The position numbers and the translations under genes were made by a program. Positions 1 to 5,736 of a stretch of 6,091 bases of DNA are shown here, piece by piece (position 1 is the first letter of the stretch; every line of letters begins with the position of its first letter). The notes below the pieces were generated by a model. That model had not been told where the DNA came from, made no database searches, and saw nothing but the letters and a program-made list of their open reading frames with translations. Source of the stretch: Opitutia bacterium (lineage in GTDB: Bacteria > Verrucomicrobiota > Verrucomicrobiia > Opitutales > Opitutaceae); assembly GCA_003157575.1 (NCBI GenBank), contig PMKA01000440.1, positions 1-6,091 of the forward strand. Reading direction: 5' to 3'.

Positions 1-69
1 GCAGGTGCCTGTCCCCTGCTGTTCGGATGCAGGTGCCTGTCCCCTTCGACAATCAATCGTCCCCTTCGG
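1..69. repeat. Short direct-repeat cluster at left edge
   Basis: The 17-mer GCAGGTGCCTGTCCCCT occurs at 1-17 and again, identical, at 29-45. The tail GTCCCCTTCG of the second copy (39-48) recurs at 59-68, giving two full units and one partial unit at offsets of 28 and 20 bases. Each full unit contains the imperfect palindrome CAGGTGCCTG (2-11 and 30-39). The first copy begins at the window edge, so the array may extend left. Short intergenic repeats of this kind often belong to REP-like families mobilised by REP-associated tyrosine transposases. That assignment is inference, because no transposase is visible here. The spacing is too short and irregular for CRISPR. Confidence 0.75.
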
Positions 70-379
70 TGATCATACGGGTTGGGAAATCTGCGCTGGC
101 TCTGAGTTATCCCAGCGTCGCTGTAACGGCCGTGGATTGAGGCGCCAGCCTTTTGACAGCTTCGCACATTGGGCCAACCTATCGGCGCGCCGCTTGCACC
201 GCCGAGGACCAGGCCACGCTTCTCAGCGCTCCAACGCTCTTGATGGCTTGCCTGTCGCTCGAAAACAGCCTTCCTTTTGCGGCTCTCGCGGCCTGTCCGG
301 CGGACCGCGCCTAGGAGTCGCCACATCGTTCCGCCTTCCTGATATTGTTCGCCAATCGCCAATTGTCTCCCATTTGCCC
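70..379. other. Long non-coding leader upstream of hisI
   Basis: About 310 bases lie between the repeats and hisI without a convincing gene. The reading frame of hisI stays open through it to position 5, but the translation is rich in Arg, Ser and Pro, has no recognisable domain, and would add an extension not expected for this family. A TTGACA hexamer sits at 153-158 with only a poor -10 match at about 177-182. A weak -10-like GATATT lies at 341-346, about 34 bases before the hisI start, without a good -35. No riboswitch, tRNA or leader peptide was recognised. Confidence 0.5.
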
Positions 380-835
380 ATGAGCACCACCACATTCCCC
401 GCCCGCACAACGACGCAAGAAATCGAACTCGGTAAAACACTCCAGCCGAAGTTCGGCTCCGACGGATTGATCCCGTGCATCACCCAAGATACCAGCACCG
501 GTCAGGTGCTGATGTTCGCGTTCATGAATGCGGAGTCGCTCGCGCGCACGCTGACCACGAAGAAGGCCACCTACTGGAGCCGGTCTCGCAACAAGCTTTG
601 GGTGAAGGGAGAGGAGTCAGGAAACGTGCAAATCGTGAAAGAGCTCTACACTGATTGCGATCAAGACGTTCTCCTGATCAAAGTGGAGCAAACGGGTCCC
701 GCGAATGCCTCGTGCCATAACGGTTACAAGTCGTGCTTCTACCGCCGACTTGACAGCTTGGACGACCCTGCATTTGCACTCCGCTATACCGCTGAGCGCC
801 TTTTCGATCCAGCCACGGTCTACAAGAAGAAGTAG
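380..835 (+). CDS. hisI: Phosphoribosyl-AMP cyclohydrolase (HisI)
   Basis: This 151-residue cytosolic enzyme opens the adenine ring of phosphoribosyl-AMP, the third step of histidine biosynthesis. The whole protein is one PRA-CH domain. Visible motifs are [13 protein letters not shown] (25-37), FMNAESL (48-54), [18 protein letters not shown] (65-82), DCDQD (92-96) and SCHNGYKSC (111-119). By family knowledge Asp92, Asp94 and Asp96 bind magnesium, while Cys93, Cys112 and Cys119 bind zinc at the dimer interface; all are present. There is no fused HisE domain, so this is the stand-alone cyclohydrolase form. The ATG at 380 gives a normal length with a short N-terminal tail; no clear Shine-Dalgarno precedes it. 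No other his gene lies in the window. The gene converges on lpxA. Confidence 0.94.
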   Translation: MSTTTFPARTTTQEIELGKTLQPKFGSDGLIPCITQDTSTGQVLMFAFMNAESLARTLTTKKATYWSRSRNKLWVKGEESGNVQIVKELYTDCDQDVLLIKVEQTGPANASCHNGYKSCFYRRLDSLDDPAFALRYTAERLFDPATVYKKK

Positions 836-854
836 GCGGGAAACCGATCCCGCC
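835..854 (+). terminator. Stem-loop at the 3' end of hisI
   Basis: GGCGGGA (835-841) and TCCCGCC (848-854) form a perfect 7-bp GC-rich stem with a 6-base loop, starting on the last base of the hisI stop codon. No T-tract follows, so it is not a textbook intrinsic terminator. It could slow polymerase or protect the 3' end. Its position between convergent hisI and lpxA fits a terminator role. Confidence 0.45.
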
Positions 855-865
855 CAACCGAGGCT

Positions 866-926
866 CCGGAATTCTCCGGCCAGGTCATTCGACTGCAGCC
901 CCGGCATTCGGAGCCACGACGCTCCG
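866..926. other. Two further hairpins between hisI and lpxA
   Basis: The 134-base gap between the convergent stop codons holds two more perfect short stems: CCGGA/TCCGG (866-870 with 875-879, 4-base loop) and CGGAGC/GCTCCG (909-914 with 921-926, 6-base loop). Either could act at the end of the lpxC-fabZ/lpxA transcript, but neither has a T-tract in either direction. Chance formation in GC-rich DNA is possible. Confidence 0.3.
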
Positions 927-969
927 TCCGAGTCTTCAGGCAAAACGCGGCAATGGCGTCGTGCTCCCG

Positions 970-1767
970 TCAATTGTCCGCACGATACCCAGGCACCATC
1001 CCTCGTTCACTCGCGGCGGCAAACGCCAGCATCTGCTGATACTCCCCGCTCGCCGCATCCGGGTGCATCGTCAGTTTCTGGATTGCCTGGGCGCGGTTGA
1101 GCCCTTCTCGAAAAAGAATGCGGTAGATCTGTTTCACGCGCTCGAGTTGCGCGGCATCGAAACCGGTGCGCTCCAGACCCACCTTGTTGATGGAACGTAC
1201 CACCGCCGGGTTGCCGTCGACGATCATGAACGGGGGCACATCCTGGACGACCTTCGCCATCGCCCCCAACATCGCATGGGAGCCGATCCGGCAGAATTGG
1301 TGCAGGCCCGTGCCCCATCCGATATTCACGTGGTCCTGGACGATCACGTGCCCCGCCAGAGCGGACTGGCTGCTCATGACCAGATGATCCCCAATCACGC
1401 AATCGTGGGCAACATGACTGTAGGCCAGGATGACGTTATCGTTGCCGAGCACGGTAAAGTCGCCGTCCTTGGTCGCGGCGTGGATGGTGACGTACTCGCG
1501 AAACACATTGCGGTCTCCCGCACGCAGGCCCGGATCTCCGCCCTGGAACTTCAGATCGTGCGTCTTCGTCCCGACCGCCGCATACGGAAAAACCTCGCAT
1601 TGCCGCCCCAATACCGTGCGGCCTTCGACAGTGGCATGATGATGCACGACCGAACCGTCGCCAATAACAACCCGGCCCCCAATGAACGCATAGGCGCCCA
1701 CGATGACGTCGGCTCCGAGCTCGACCTCCGGCTCAATGATCGCAGTGGGATGAATTTGGGAAGCCAT
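970..1767 (-). CDS. lpxA: Acyl-ACP--UDP-N-acetylglucosamine O-acyltransferase (LpxA)
   Basis: This 265-residue protein (E. coli LpxA has 262) is the first enzyme of lipid A synthesis. It moves a 3-hydroxyacyl chain from ACP to the 3-OH of UDP-GlcNAc in the cytosol. The first ~190 residues are hexapeptide repeats of a left-handed beta-helix, starting at IHPTAIIEPEVELG. His121 in SHVAHDC corresponds to the E. coli catalytic base His125; His118, His140 (LAGH) and His156 (LHQFC) match other conserved site residues. A helical C-terminal domain follows from about 195. The residue aligned with the E. coli chain-length ruler Gly173 is Ala169. The ATG at 1767 is preferred because it begins the family's usual N-terminus and has GGAG 10 bases upstream, inside the end of lpxC-fabZ. 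A start at 1797 would add ten unrelated residues and overlap that gene. Confidence 0.96.
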   Translation of the reverse strand: MASQIHPTAIIEPEVELGADVIVGAYAFIGGRVVIGDGSVVHHHATVEGRTVLGRQCEVFPYAAVGTKTHDLKFQGGDPGLRAGDRNVFREYVTIHAATKDGDFTVLGNDNVILAYSHVAHDCVIGDHLVMSSQSALAGHVIVQDHVNIGWGTGLHQFCRIGSHAMLGAMAKVVQDVPPFMIVDGNPAVVRSINKVGLERTGFDAAQLERVKQIYRILFREGLNRAQAIQKLTMHPDAASGEYQQMLAFAAASERGMVPGYRADN

Positions 1768-1774
1768 GCGCTGC

Positions 1775-3109
1775 CTACTCCATCTCATCCTCGTCAATCA
1801 CAGTGAACATCAGCTCCGACGACGAGACCACCAAGCCGCCCACACTGCAGCTAACCTCGGCGGTGGCGATTTTGTTGCCGCGCGTCCGCGTCAGCCGGGC
1901 ATTGATGACGAGCTGGTCGCCCGGACGGACCGCCTTGCGGAACTTCACCTTGTCAGCACTCATAAACAACGCCACCTTTCCTTCCACCGAGCCGCGCCGC
2001 AATAGCAGAACGCCGGCAGCCTGCGCCATCGCCTCAAGCTGCAGCACTCCGGGCATGACGGGATTTCCCGGAAAGTGACCCGTAAAAAATGGTTCGTTGA
2101 TCGTGACGTTCTTGATCGCGACGAGCTCATCATCTCCCACAAATTCCACGATGCGGTCGATCATCACGAAAGGATAGCGGTGGGGCACCGTGTCGAGAAT
2201 GCGGCGGATGTCGAGGGATGTCTCCGTCGCCAACACCTGTTTCGGACGGGGAACCAGTTTCTTCTTCGGCCCGTTCTTCACCTCCTCCCAGCGGGCGACA
2301 AGCGCCCGGGTCAACTCGGCGTTGATGGCGTGGCCGGGCCGCGTCGCTATGATGTGCGCTTTCAGCGGAAATCCGAGGAGCATCAGGTCCCCGATGATGT
2401 CCAGAATCTTGTGACGGACAAACTCGTCTTTGAAGCGCAACGGTTCCTTCGAGATGATCTTGTCCCCCTTGATCACGATCGCGCAGTCCAGACTACCTCC
2501 CTTGATCTTGCCGAGCTTGATGAGCTCCTCGATGTCCTCGTATATCGTGAAGGTCCGGGCCGCGGCGATCTGCGTTATGTAGGTATCGGGATCGATCGTC
2601 AGCGACAGGTGCTGGGTGTGGATGCCGCGGTCGTCGGCGGACGTACAGGAGATCTTCAGCACATCGGCCGGCAATGCGATGAGGGAGGAATTGTTGCGCG
2701 TCACCGAGACCGGCTGGTCCAGAACGAAGTAGGCGCGGTCCGCGTCCTGTTCGACAGGCTCGGCCTCGAGGATCATGTTAACGAACGGCTTGGCCGATCC
2801 ATCCATGATCGGCGGCTCGCTTGCGTTCATCTCGACGTAAACGTTGTCGATCCCGCACCCGCATAGGGCGCTGAGCACGTGTTCCACAGTGGCAATCCTC
2901 GCATGGCCCGATTGGATCGTCGTCGCACGCACAAGGTCGACGATCTGATCGACACGGGGCTTCACCTCCGGCGCACCAGCGATGTCAATGCGCCTGAAGA
3001 CGACTCCAGTGCCGGCAGGCGCGGGTTTCATTGTCAGCGTGACAGGCTCGCCAGTATGCAGCGCGCTGCCGCTCAGCGACACCTCGCGCAGGATGGTCCT
3101 TTGCTTCAT
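1775..3109 (-). CDS. lpxC-fabZ: Bifunctional LpxC deacetylase / FabZ 3-hydroxyacyl-ACP dehydratase
   Basis: One continuous 444-residue protein joins two enzymes. Residues 1-280 are LpxC, the zinc deacetylase that commits UDP-3-O-acyl-GlcNAc to lipid A. The site is complete: TVEHVL gives base Glu76 and zinc ligand His77, [13 protein letters not shown] gives zinc ligands His233 and Asp237, and RPGHAIN gives His260. A basic linker (about 281-298, KKKLVPRPK) leads to FabZ (about 299-444), which dehydrates 3-hydroxyacyl-ACP in fatty acid elongation. Its [20 protein letters not shown] stretch holds catalytic His345 and Glu359. The fusion is known in Bacteroidota and some Verrucomicrobiota. The ATG at 3109 is chosen because [10 protein letters not shown] is the usual LpxC beginning; an in-frame TTG at 3148 would add 13 unlikely residues. 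lpxA follows after 7 bases, so the two are almost certainly cotranscribed. Confidence 0.96.
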   Translation of the reverse strand: MKQRTILREVSLSGSALHTGEPVTLTMKPAPAGTGVVFRRIDIAGAPEVKPRVDQIVDLVRATTIQSGHARIATVEHVLSALCGCGIDNVYVEMNASEPPIMDGSAKPFVNMILEAEPVEQDADRAYFVLDQPVSVTRNNSSLIALPADVLKISCTSADDRGIHTQHLSLTIDPDTYITQIAAARTFTIYEDIEELIKLGKIKGGSLDCAIVIKGDKIISKEPLRFKDEFVRHKILDIIGDLMLLGFPLKAHIIATRPGHAINAELTRALVARWEEVKNGPKKKLVPRPKQVLATETSLDIRRILDTVPHRYPFVMIDRIVEFVGDDELVAIKNVTINEPFFTGHFPGNPVMPGVLQLEAMAQAAGVLLLRRGSVEGKVALFMSADKVKFRKAVRPGDQLVINARLTRTRGNKIATAEVSCSVGGLVVSSSELMFTVIDEDEME

Positions 3110-3173
3110 GAGTTTCGCGCAGTGTCGGAAGCCACGAAAAAAGGGCAAGCCCGGAGATCATGCAGCCGCCGGC

Positions 3174-3201
3174 TTGACAGTGCGCGGCGCGACTTCTTAC
3201 T
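3174..3201 (+). promoter_or_regulatory. Candidate promoter for efp
   Basis: A perfect -35 hexamer TTGACA lies at 3174-3179. The best -10 candidate is CTTACT at 3196-3201 after 16 bases (3 of 6 matches). The implied leader is about 38 bases. A direct repeat TACACC at 3204-3209 and 3212-3217 sits just downstream; it could be an operator half-site pair, but this is speculative. Confidence 0.4.
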
Positions 3202-3224
3202 CCTACACCTTTACACCACATCAA
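3196..3224 (-). promoter_or_regulatory. Candidate promoter for lpxC-fabZ/lpxA
   Basis: Read on the minus strand, TTGATG (3224-3219) is followed after 17 bases by AGTAAG (3201-3196), a sigma70-like pair with a fair -35 and a weak -10 (3 of 6). It lies about 87 bases upstream of the lpxC start. It overlaps the candidate efp promoter on the other strand. Confidence 0.25.
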
Positions 3225-3245
3225 TCCCGCTGTCCGCCATTTCTT

Positions 3246-3803
3246 ATGTCGTCCGCAAATGACCTCCGCAAAGGCCAGGTGATCAAGTTCAACAACGAGC
3301 CGTATCTCGTGATGGAAACCCAGCACCGCACGCCAGGCAACTTGCGCGCCTTCGTCCAGGCCAAGCTCCGCAATCTCAAGAACGGCCGCTCTTTCGACCA
3401 GCGGTTCAATTCCACAGAAACGATGGAGGTGCTCTCGACTGACCGCCGGACGCTTGAGTTCAGCTATGCCAACCGGGACAACTTCGCCTTTCTCGATCCC
3501 GACAACTACGAGACGGTGGAGCTCAGCGCTGCGATGATCGGCGACTCCAAATTTTACCTCGTGGCCAACGGGAAGGTCGAGGTTCTCTTTGTCGATGACC
3601 GCCCCGTCACCGTCGACCTCCCTTCTTCAGTCACGCTCAAGGTCACCGACGCCCCGGAGGGAATTCGCGGTGACACCGCCAGCAACGTCCAAAAATCGGT
3701 GGTCTGCGAAACCGGTCTCGTTGTGTCGGCTCCGCTGTTCATCAAGAACGGTGACCTGATCAAGGTCAGCACTGCCGACGGCAGCTACCTCGGCCGCGCC
3801 TAG
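3246..3803 (+). CDS. efp: Translation elongation factor P
   Basis: This 185-residue protein (E. coli EF-P has 188) binds between the ribosomal P and E sites and relieves stalling at consecutive prolines. Its three-domain architecture is complete: N-terminal KOW-like domain (about 1-64), central OB domain (about 65-127) and C-terminal OB domain (about 128-185), including GDTASN (142-147) and the signature region ETGLVVSAPLFIKNGDLIKV (155-174). Ungapped alignment from EPY (18-20) to AF (35-36) with E. coli EF-P puts Asn32 where E. coli has Lys34, the residue that is beta-lysylated; Arg occupies it in the rhamnosylated group. The loop reads TPGNLRAF. So neither a Lys nor an Arg stands at the tip, although Arg34 lies two residues on. 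The ATG at 3246 matches the family N-terminus; no clear Shine-Dalgarno is visible. The gene is divergent from lpxC-fabZ. Confidence 0.97.
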   Translation: MSSANDLRKGQVIKFNNEPYLVMETQHRTPGNLRAFVQAKLRNLKNGRSFDQRFNSTETMEVLSTDRRTLEFSYANRDNFAFLDPDNYETVELSAAMIGDSKFYLVANGKVEVLFVDDRPVTVDLPSSVTLKVTDAPEGIRGDTASNVQKSVVCETGLVVSAPLFIKNGDLIKVSTADGSYLGRA

Positions 3804-3842
3804 CAGCGCACGGCGTCCGCCCTCAGTGCCGTCAGGAGAAGA

Positions 3843-3871
3843 AGCCTCCCTGCCAGTTTCGGGAGACGGCT
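3843..3871 (-). terminator. Possible terminator of the lipoprotein gene
   Basis: AGCCTCCC (3843-3850) can pair with GGGAGACGGCT (3861-3871) with two bulged bases around a 10-base loop. Read on the minus strand the stem overlaps the lipoprotein stop codon and runs into a pyrimidine-rich TTCTTCTCCT tract (3842-3833). This fits a weak intrinsic terminator for the minus-strand gene. It lies between convergent efp and the lipoprotein gene and may also limit efp read-through. Confidence 0.35.
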
Positions 3872-4364
3872 AAAGCCGGCCCTGTTCCGCGGCCGGAGTC
3901 TTGAGTTGGTGCTCGATCTCGTCGAAGAACGCATCGTACACAGCCGGATCGCGAACAGGGGTTTCCGTCGCAGGCATCGCAGACCGGCCAAAATCTCCCT
4001 CGACGATGTCCTTAATCTTCACGTGGACATCGACCCTTCCACCATCGAGGTCATCCATGTCGATCGAAATGGCCCGCTGTCGCGATGACCGCAAATCGTC
4101 ACCTCCTTCGATGCGCGTGAGCCCGTCCAGGCGTCCCTGGGCAGCTCCCCCTCCGGTGAACTGATAGCCGCATTTCTCCATCGCCCGCCTGGCGGCTTCA
4201 AAGACCTGATGTTTATCGCCGCTGACCGTCCTGGCCTTGGGCGCCACGGCAGAAATGCGATCCTGCATCGTCGTCCGCACCGAGTCCACCGAGTCGCACC
4301 CGGCGCAAAGCCCGAAAAGCACCGCGAACAGTATCCAAGATTGTCGGAAGGGAGTTGTGTTCAT
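3870..4364 (-). CDS. Putative lipoprotein of unknown function
   Basis: I do not recognise this 164-residue protein's family. It starts with a short polar segment containing Arg7, then a hydrophobic stretch (about 10-22, ILFAVLFGLCAG) ending at Cys23, like a lipoprotein signal peptide. The lipobox is imperfect: Cys stands at -3 where Leu is usual, with Ala-Gly at -2/-1. Mature residue +2 would be Asp, an inner-membrane retention signal in enterics; whether that holds in this lineage is unknown. The mature part suggests a small alpha/beta domain: an amphipathic helix (52-66, HQVFEAARRAMEKCG), alternating strands (97-118) and a C-terminal helix (141-154, YDAFFDEIEHQL). The ATG at 4364 places the signal peptide correctly; no Shine-Dalgarno is visible. 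A likely promoter lies just upstream, so it is probably transcribed alone. Confidence 0.68.
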   Translation of the reverse strand: MNTTPFRQSWILFAVLFGLCAGCDSVDSVRTTMQDRISAVAPKARTVSGDKHQVFEAARRAMEKCGYQFTGGGAAQGRLDGLTRIEGGDDLRSSRQRAISIDMDDLDGGRVDVHVKIKDIVEGDFGRSAMPATETPVRDPAVYDAFFDEIEHQLKTPAAEQGRL

Positions 4365-4381
4365 TCAAAGGAGAATTGCCT

Positions 4382-4411
4382 GATACAGCGCAATCGGGAC
4401 CACCGGGTCAA
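4382..4411 (-). promoter_or_regulatory. Candidate promoter for the lipoprotein gene
   Basis: On the minus strand TTGACC (4411-4406, 5 of 6 to the -35 consensus) is followed after 18 bases by TGTATC (4387-4382, 3 of 6). Transcription would begin near 4375, leaving a leader of only about 10 bases. That agrees with the lack of a Shine-Dalgarno before the ATG at 4364. The 183-base gap to the deiminase gene also favours a separate promoter. Confidence 0.4.
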
Positions 4412-4517
4412 TGGCCGAACTTCGGCGGACCGACCGCGCGACGCGGATGCATTGAAACGACACGTGGATATTGCCAAGGTCGGGCAAATTCGGCGGGCCG
4501 GATTTGAGTTGCGACTG

Positions 4518-4533
4518 GCCTCGCCACGGAGGC
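4518..4533 (-). terminator. Stem-loop after the deiminase gene
   Basis: GCCTC (4518-4522) and GAGGC (4529-4533) form a 5-bp stem with a 6-base loop, 14 bases past the deiminase stop codon on the minus strand. No T-tract follows, so a terminator role is only suggested by position. Confidence 0.25.
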
Positions 4534-4547
4534 TTCCTGCGCCGCGA

Positions 4548-5606
4548 TCATCCGGCGGCGGGCTGCTGTTGGGAGATGCAGTGCAGCGTCCCGCGCCCAA
4601 GCACAAGATCGAGGCAGTCGACAGCGATGATCTCCCGCCCGGGAAAACAACCCGCCAAGATCGCGGCCGCCTCGGCGTCCCGCGTCGGCTGCCGGAATGC
4701 GGGCACAAGCACCGCGCCGTTTATGACGAGGAAATTCGCATAGGTGGCCGGCAGCCTCTGGGCGCCCCGGAAACACGGCTCCGGCATGGGCAGTTCGACG
4801 AGATTGAATCGGCAGCCGGCGGGCGTGCGCAGGCCTCTCAGCCGCTCCAGATTCTCCTGCAACGGCCGATGGTTGATGTCGCGCCGGTTCCGTTCTACCG
4901 CCGTGACAATCCCGTCGGCCCTGAAGAAACGGCTCAGATCGTCCACATGGCCATCCGTGTCGTCGCCTGCGATGCCGGCCCCCAGCCAAAAGACGACGTT
5001 GACTCCCAGATTGTCGCGCAAAACCTGCTCGATCTGCCCCCGGCTTAGACGTGGATTGCGGTTTGGATTCAGAAGGCATGATTCCGTCGTCAGCAGGCAT
5101 CCGGCGCCGTTGACGTCGATGGATCCACCCTCCAGCACCATCGGCACGGCAAGACGCCTTATCCCCAACGCCCGGCAAATTCTGGAAGGAATCCCGTTGT
5201 CGAGGGTATACGGCGGGTACTTGCCACCCCAGGCGTTGTAGCACCAGTCGGTGGCCGCCACGGCACCCGCGCCGTCTTTGACGAAAATCGGCCCGTGATC
5301 CCGGCACCAGCAGTCGTTGGTTGCGTGCCCATAGAGCTCAACGTTGGCCATGTCAGCCCCGGCGCGGTTGATCAGCGACCGGGCTCGCGGCTGCAGATCG
5401 CGTGCGACATTAATCCGCACCTTCTGGAACCGGCTGACGTGCGCCACGACCCTGGCAAACACCGCCGGGATCGGGCGGAACCCGCCCGGCCAAGTCCGGA
5501 GCCTGTGCGGCCATGACAACCAAATCGCCTCCTGCCGCTCCCACTCTGCAGGCATGCGAAATCCATGAGCGGATTGAGCGGGTGCGCCTGAAGCGTGCCT
5601 TGCCAC
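4548..5606 (-). CDS. aguA: Agmatine deiminase-family protein
   Basis: The family hydrolyses agmatine to N-carbamoylputrescine and ammonia in the cytosol, feeding putrescine synthesis or arginine breakdown. The protein shows the guanidino-modifying (PPAD) fold throughout: GFRMPAEWE and WLSWPH at the N-terminus, TNDCWCRDHGPIFV (about 96-109), YNAWGGKYPPY (123-133), EGGSIDVNG (159-167), GDDTDGHVDD (214-223, His220) and the nucleophile Cys343 in GTLHCISQQQP near the C-terminus. The start is uncertain. GTG at 5606 gives 352 residues and keeps the conserved GFR before MPAEWE. ATG at 5555 gives 335 residues but loses it, and GTG at 5639 would follow a hairpin directly. None has a good Shine-Dalgarno. 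Agmatine specificity over a related guanidino substrate is inferred, since no partner carbamoylputrescine amidase gene is in the window. Confidence 0.86.
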   Translation of the reverse strand: MARHASGAPAQSAHGFRMPAEWERQEAIWLSWPHRLRTWPGGFRPIPAVFARVVAHVSRFQKVRINVARDLQPRARSLINRAGADMANVELYGHATNDCWCRDHGPIFVKDGAGAVAATDWCYNAWGGKYPPYTLDNGIPSRICRALGIRRLAVPMVLEGGSIDVNGAGCLLTTESCLLNPNRNPRLSRGQIEQVLRDNLGVNVVFWLGAGIAGDDTDGHVDDLSRFFRADGIVTAVERNRRDINHRPLQENLERLRGLRTPAGCRFNLVELPMPEPCFRGAQRLPATYANFLVINGAVLVPAFRQPTRDAEAAAILAGCFPGREIIAVDCLDLVLGRGTLHCISQQQPAAG

Positions 5607-5641
5607 ATGGGCGTCCCGGGGACTGGGCAGCGCCGTCACCC

Positions 5642-5661
5642 CGCCCGCCGACGGACGGGCG
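5642..5661 (-). other. GC-rich hairpin upstream of the deiminase gene
   Basis: CGCCCG (5642-5647) and CGGGCG (5656-5661) form a perfect 6-bp stem that can extend by a G-U and a G-C pair to a 4-base loop. It lies in the 130-base gap between the peptidase stop and the deiminase start. It has no T-tract, so it may be a 3'-end structure of the peptidase mRNA or a leader structure of the deiminase gene. Confidence 0.35.
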
Positions 5662-5708
5662 ATGTCGCTGTCATTACGCTTTCGGAAAGGAGGTTTGGCC
5701 ACGGGCGG

Positions 5709-5730
5709 AAAAAATCTCCGGACAGGATCT
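5709..5730 (-). terminator. T-tract just after the M13 peptidase gene
   Basis: On the minus strand a run of six T (5714-5709) begins 22 bases past the peptidase stop codon. The preceding bases (ATCCTGTCCGGAGA) allow only a short, bulged stem. The position suits a weak terminator; the stem is not convincing. Confidence 0.25.
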
Positions 5731-5736
5731 GATCGC

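Noticed and set aside
1..69. CRISPR array
   Set aside because: Units are 17 bases or shorter with spacings of 28 and 20 bases, the third copy is partial, and no cas genes are present.
5..379. N-terminal extension of hisI in the same open frame from position 5
   Set aside because: The translation has no domain-like features, includes the direct repeats, and would add 125 residues to a protein that is already full length from 380.
961..1806. 281-codon plus-strand open frame
   Set aside because: It is antisense to lpxA, which is unmistakable; the translation is an Arg/His/Asp-rich shadow of a GC-rich gene.
2075..2866. 263-codon plus-strand open frame
   Set aside because: It is antisense to the LpxC-FabZ coding region and shows only shadow composition without motifs.
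2982..3245. 88-residue N-terminal extension of EF-P
   Set aside because: It runs through the start of lpxC and the shared promoter region; EF-P is complete from 3246.
3810..3832. ACGGC/GCCGT hairpin after efp as a terminator
   Set aside because: Only a 5-bp stem with a 13-base loop and no T-tract follows; likely chance.
4209..5307. Long open frames on both strands over the deiminase gene and the adjacent gap
   Set aside because: The agmatine deiminase motifs occupy one minus-strand frame from end to end; the other frames lack motifs.
5687..5694. Perfect AAGGAGGT Shine-Dalgarno on the plus strand
   Set aside because: No suitable start codon and no gene-like frame follow at the right distance; it lies in the gap between two minus-strand genes.
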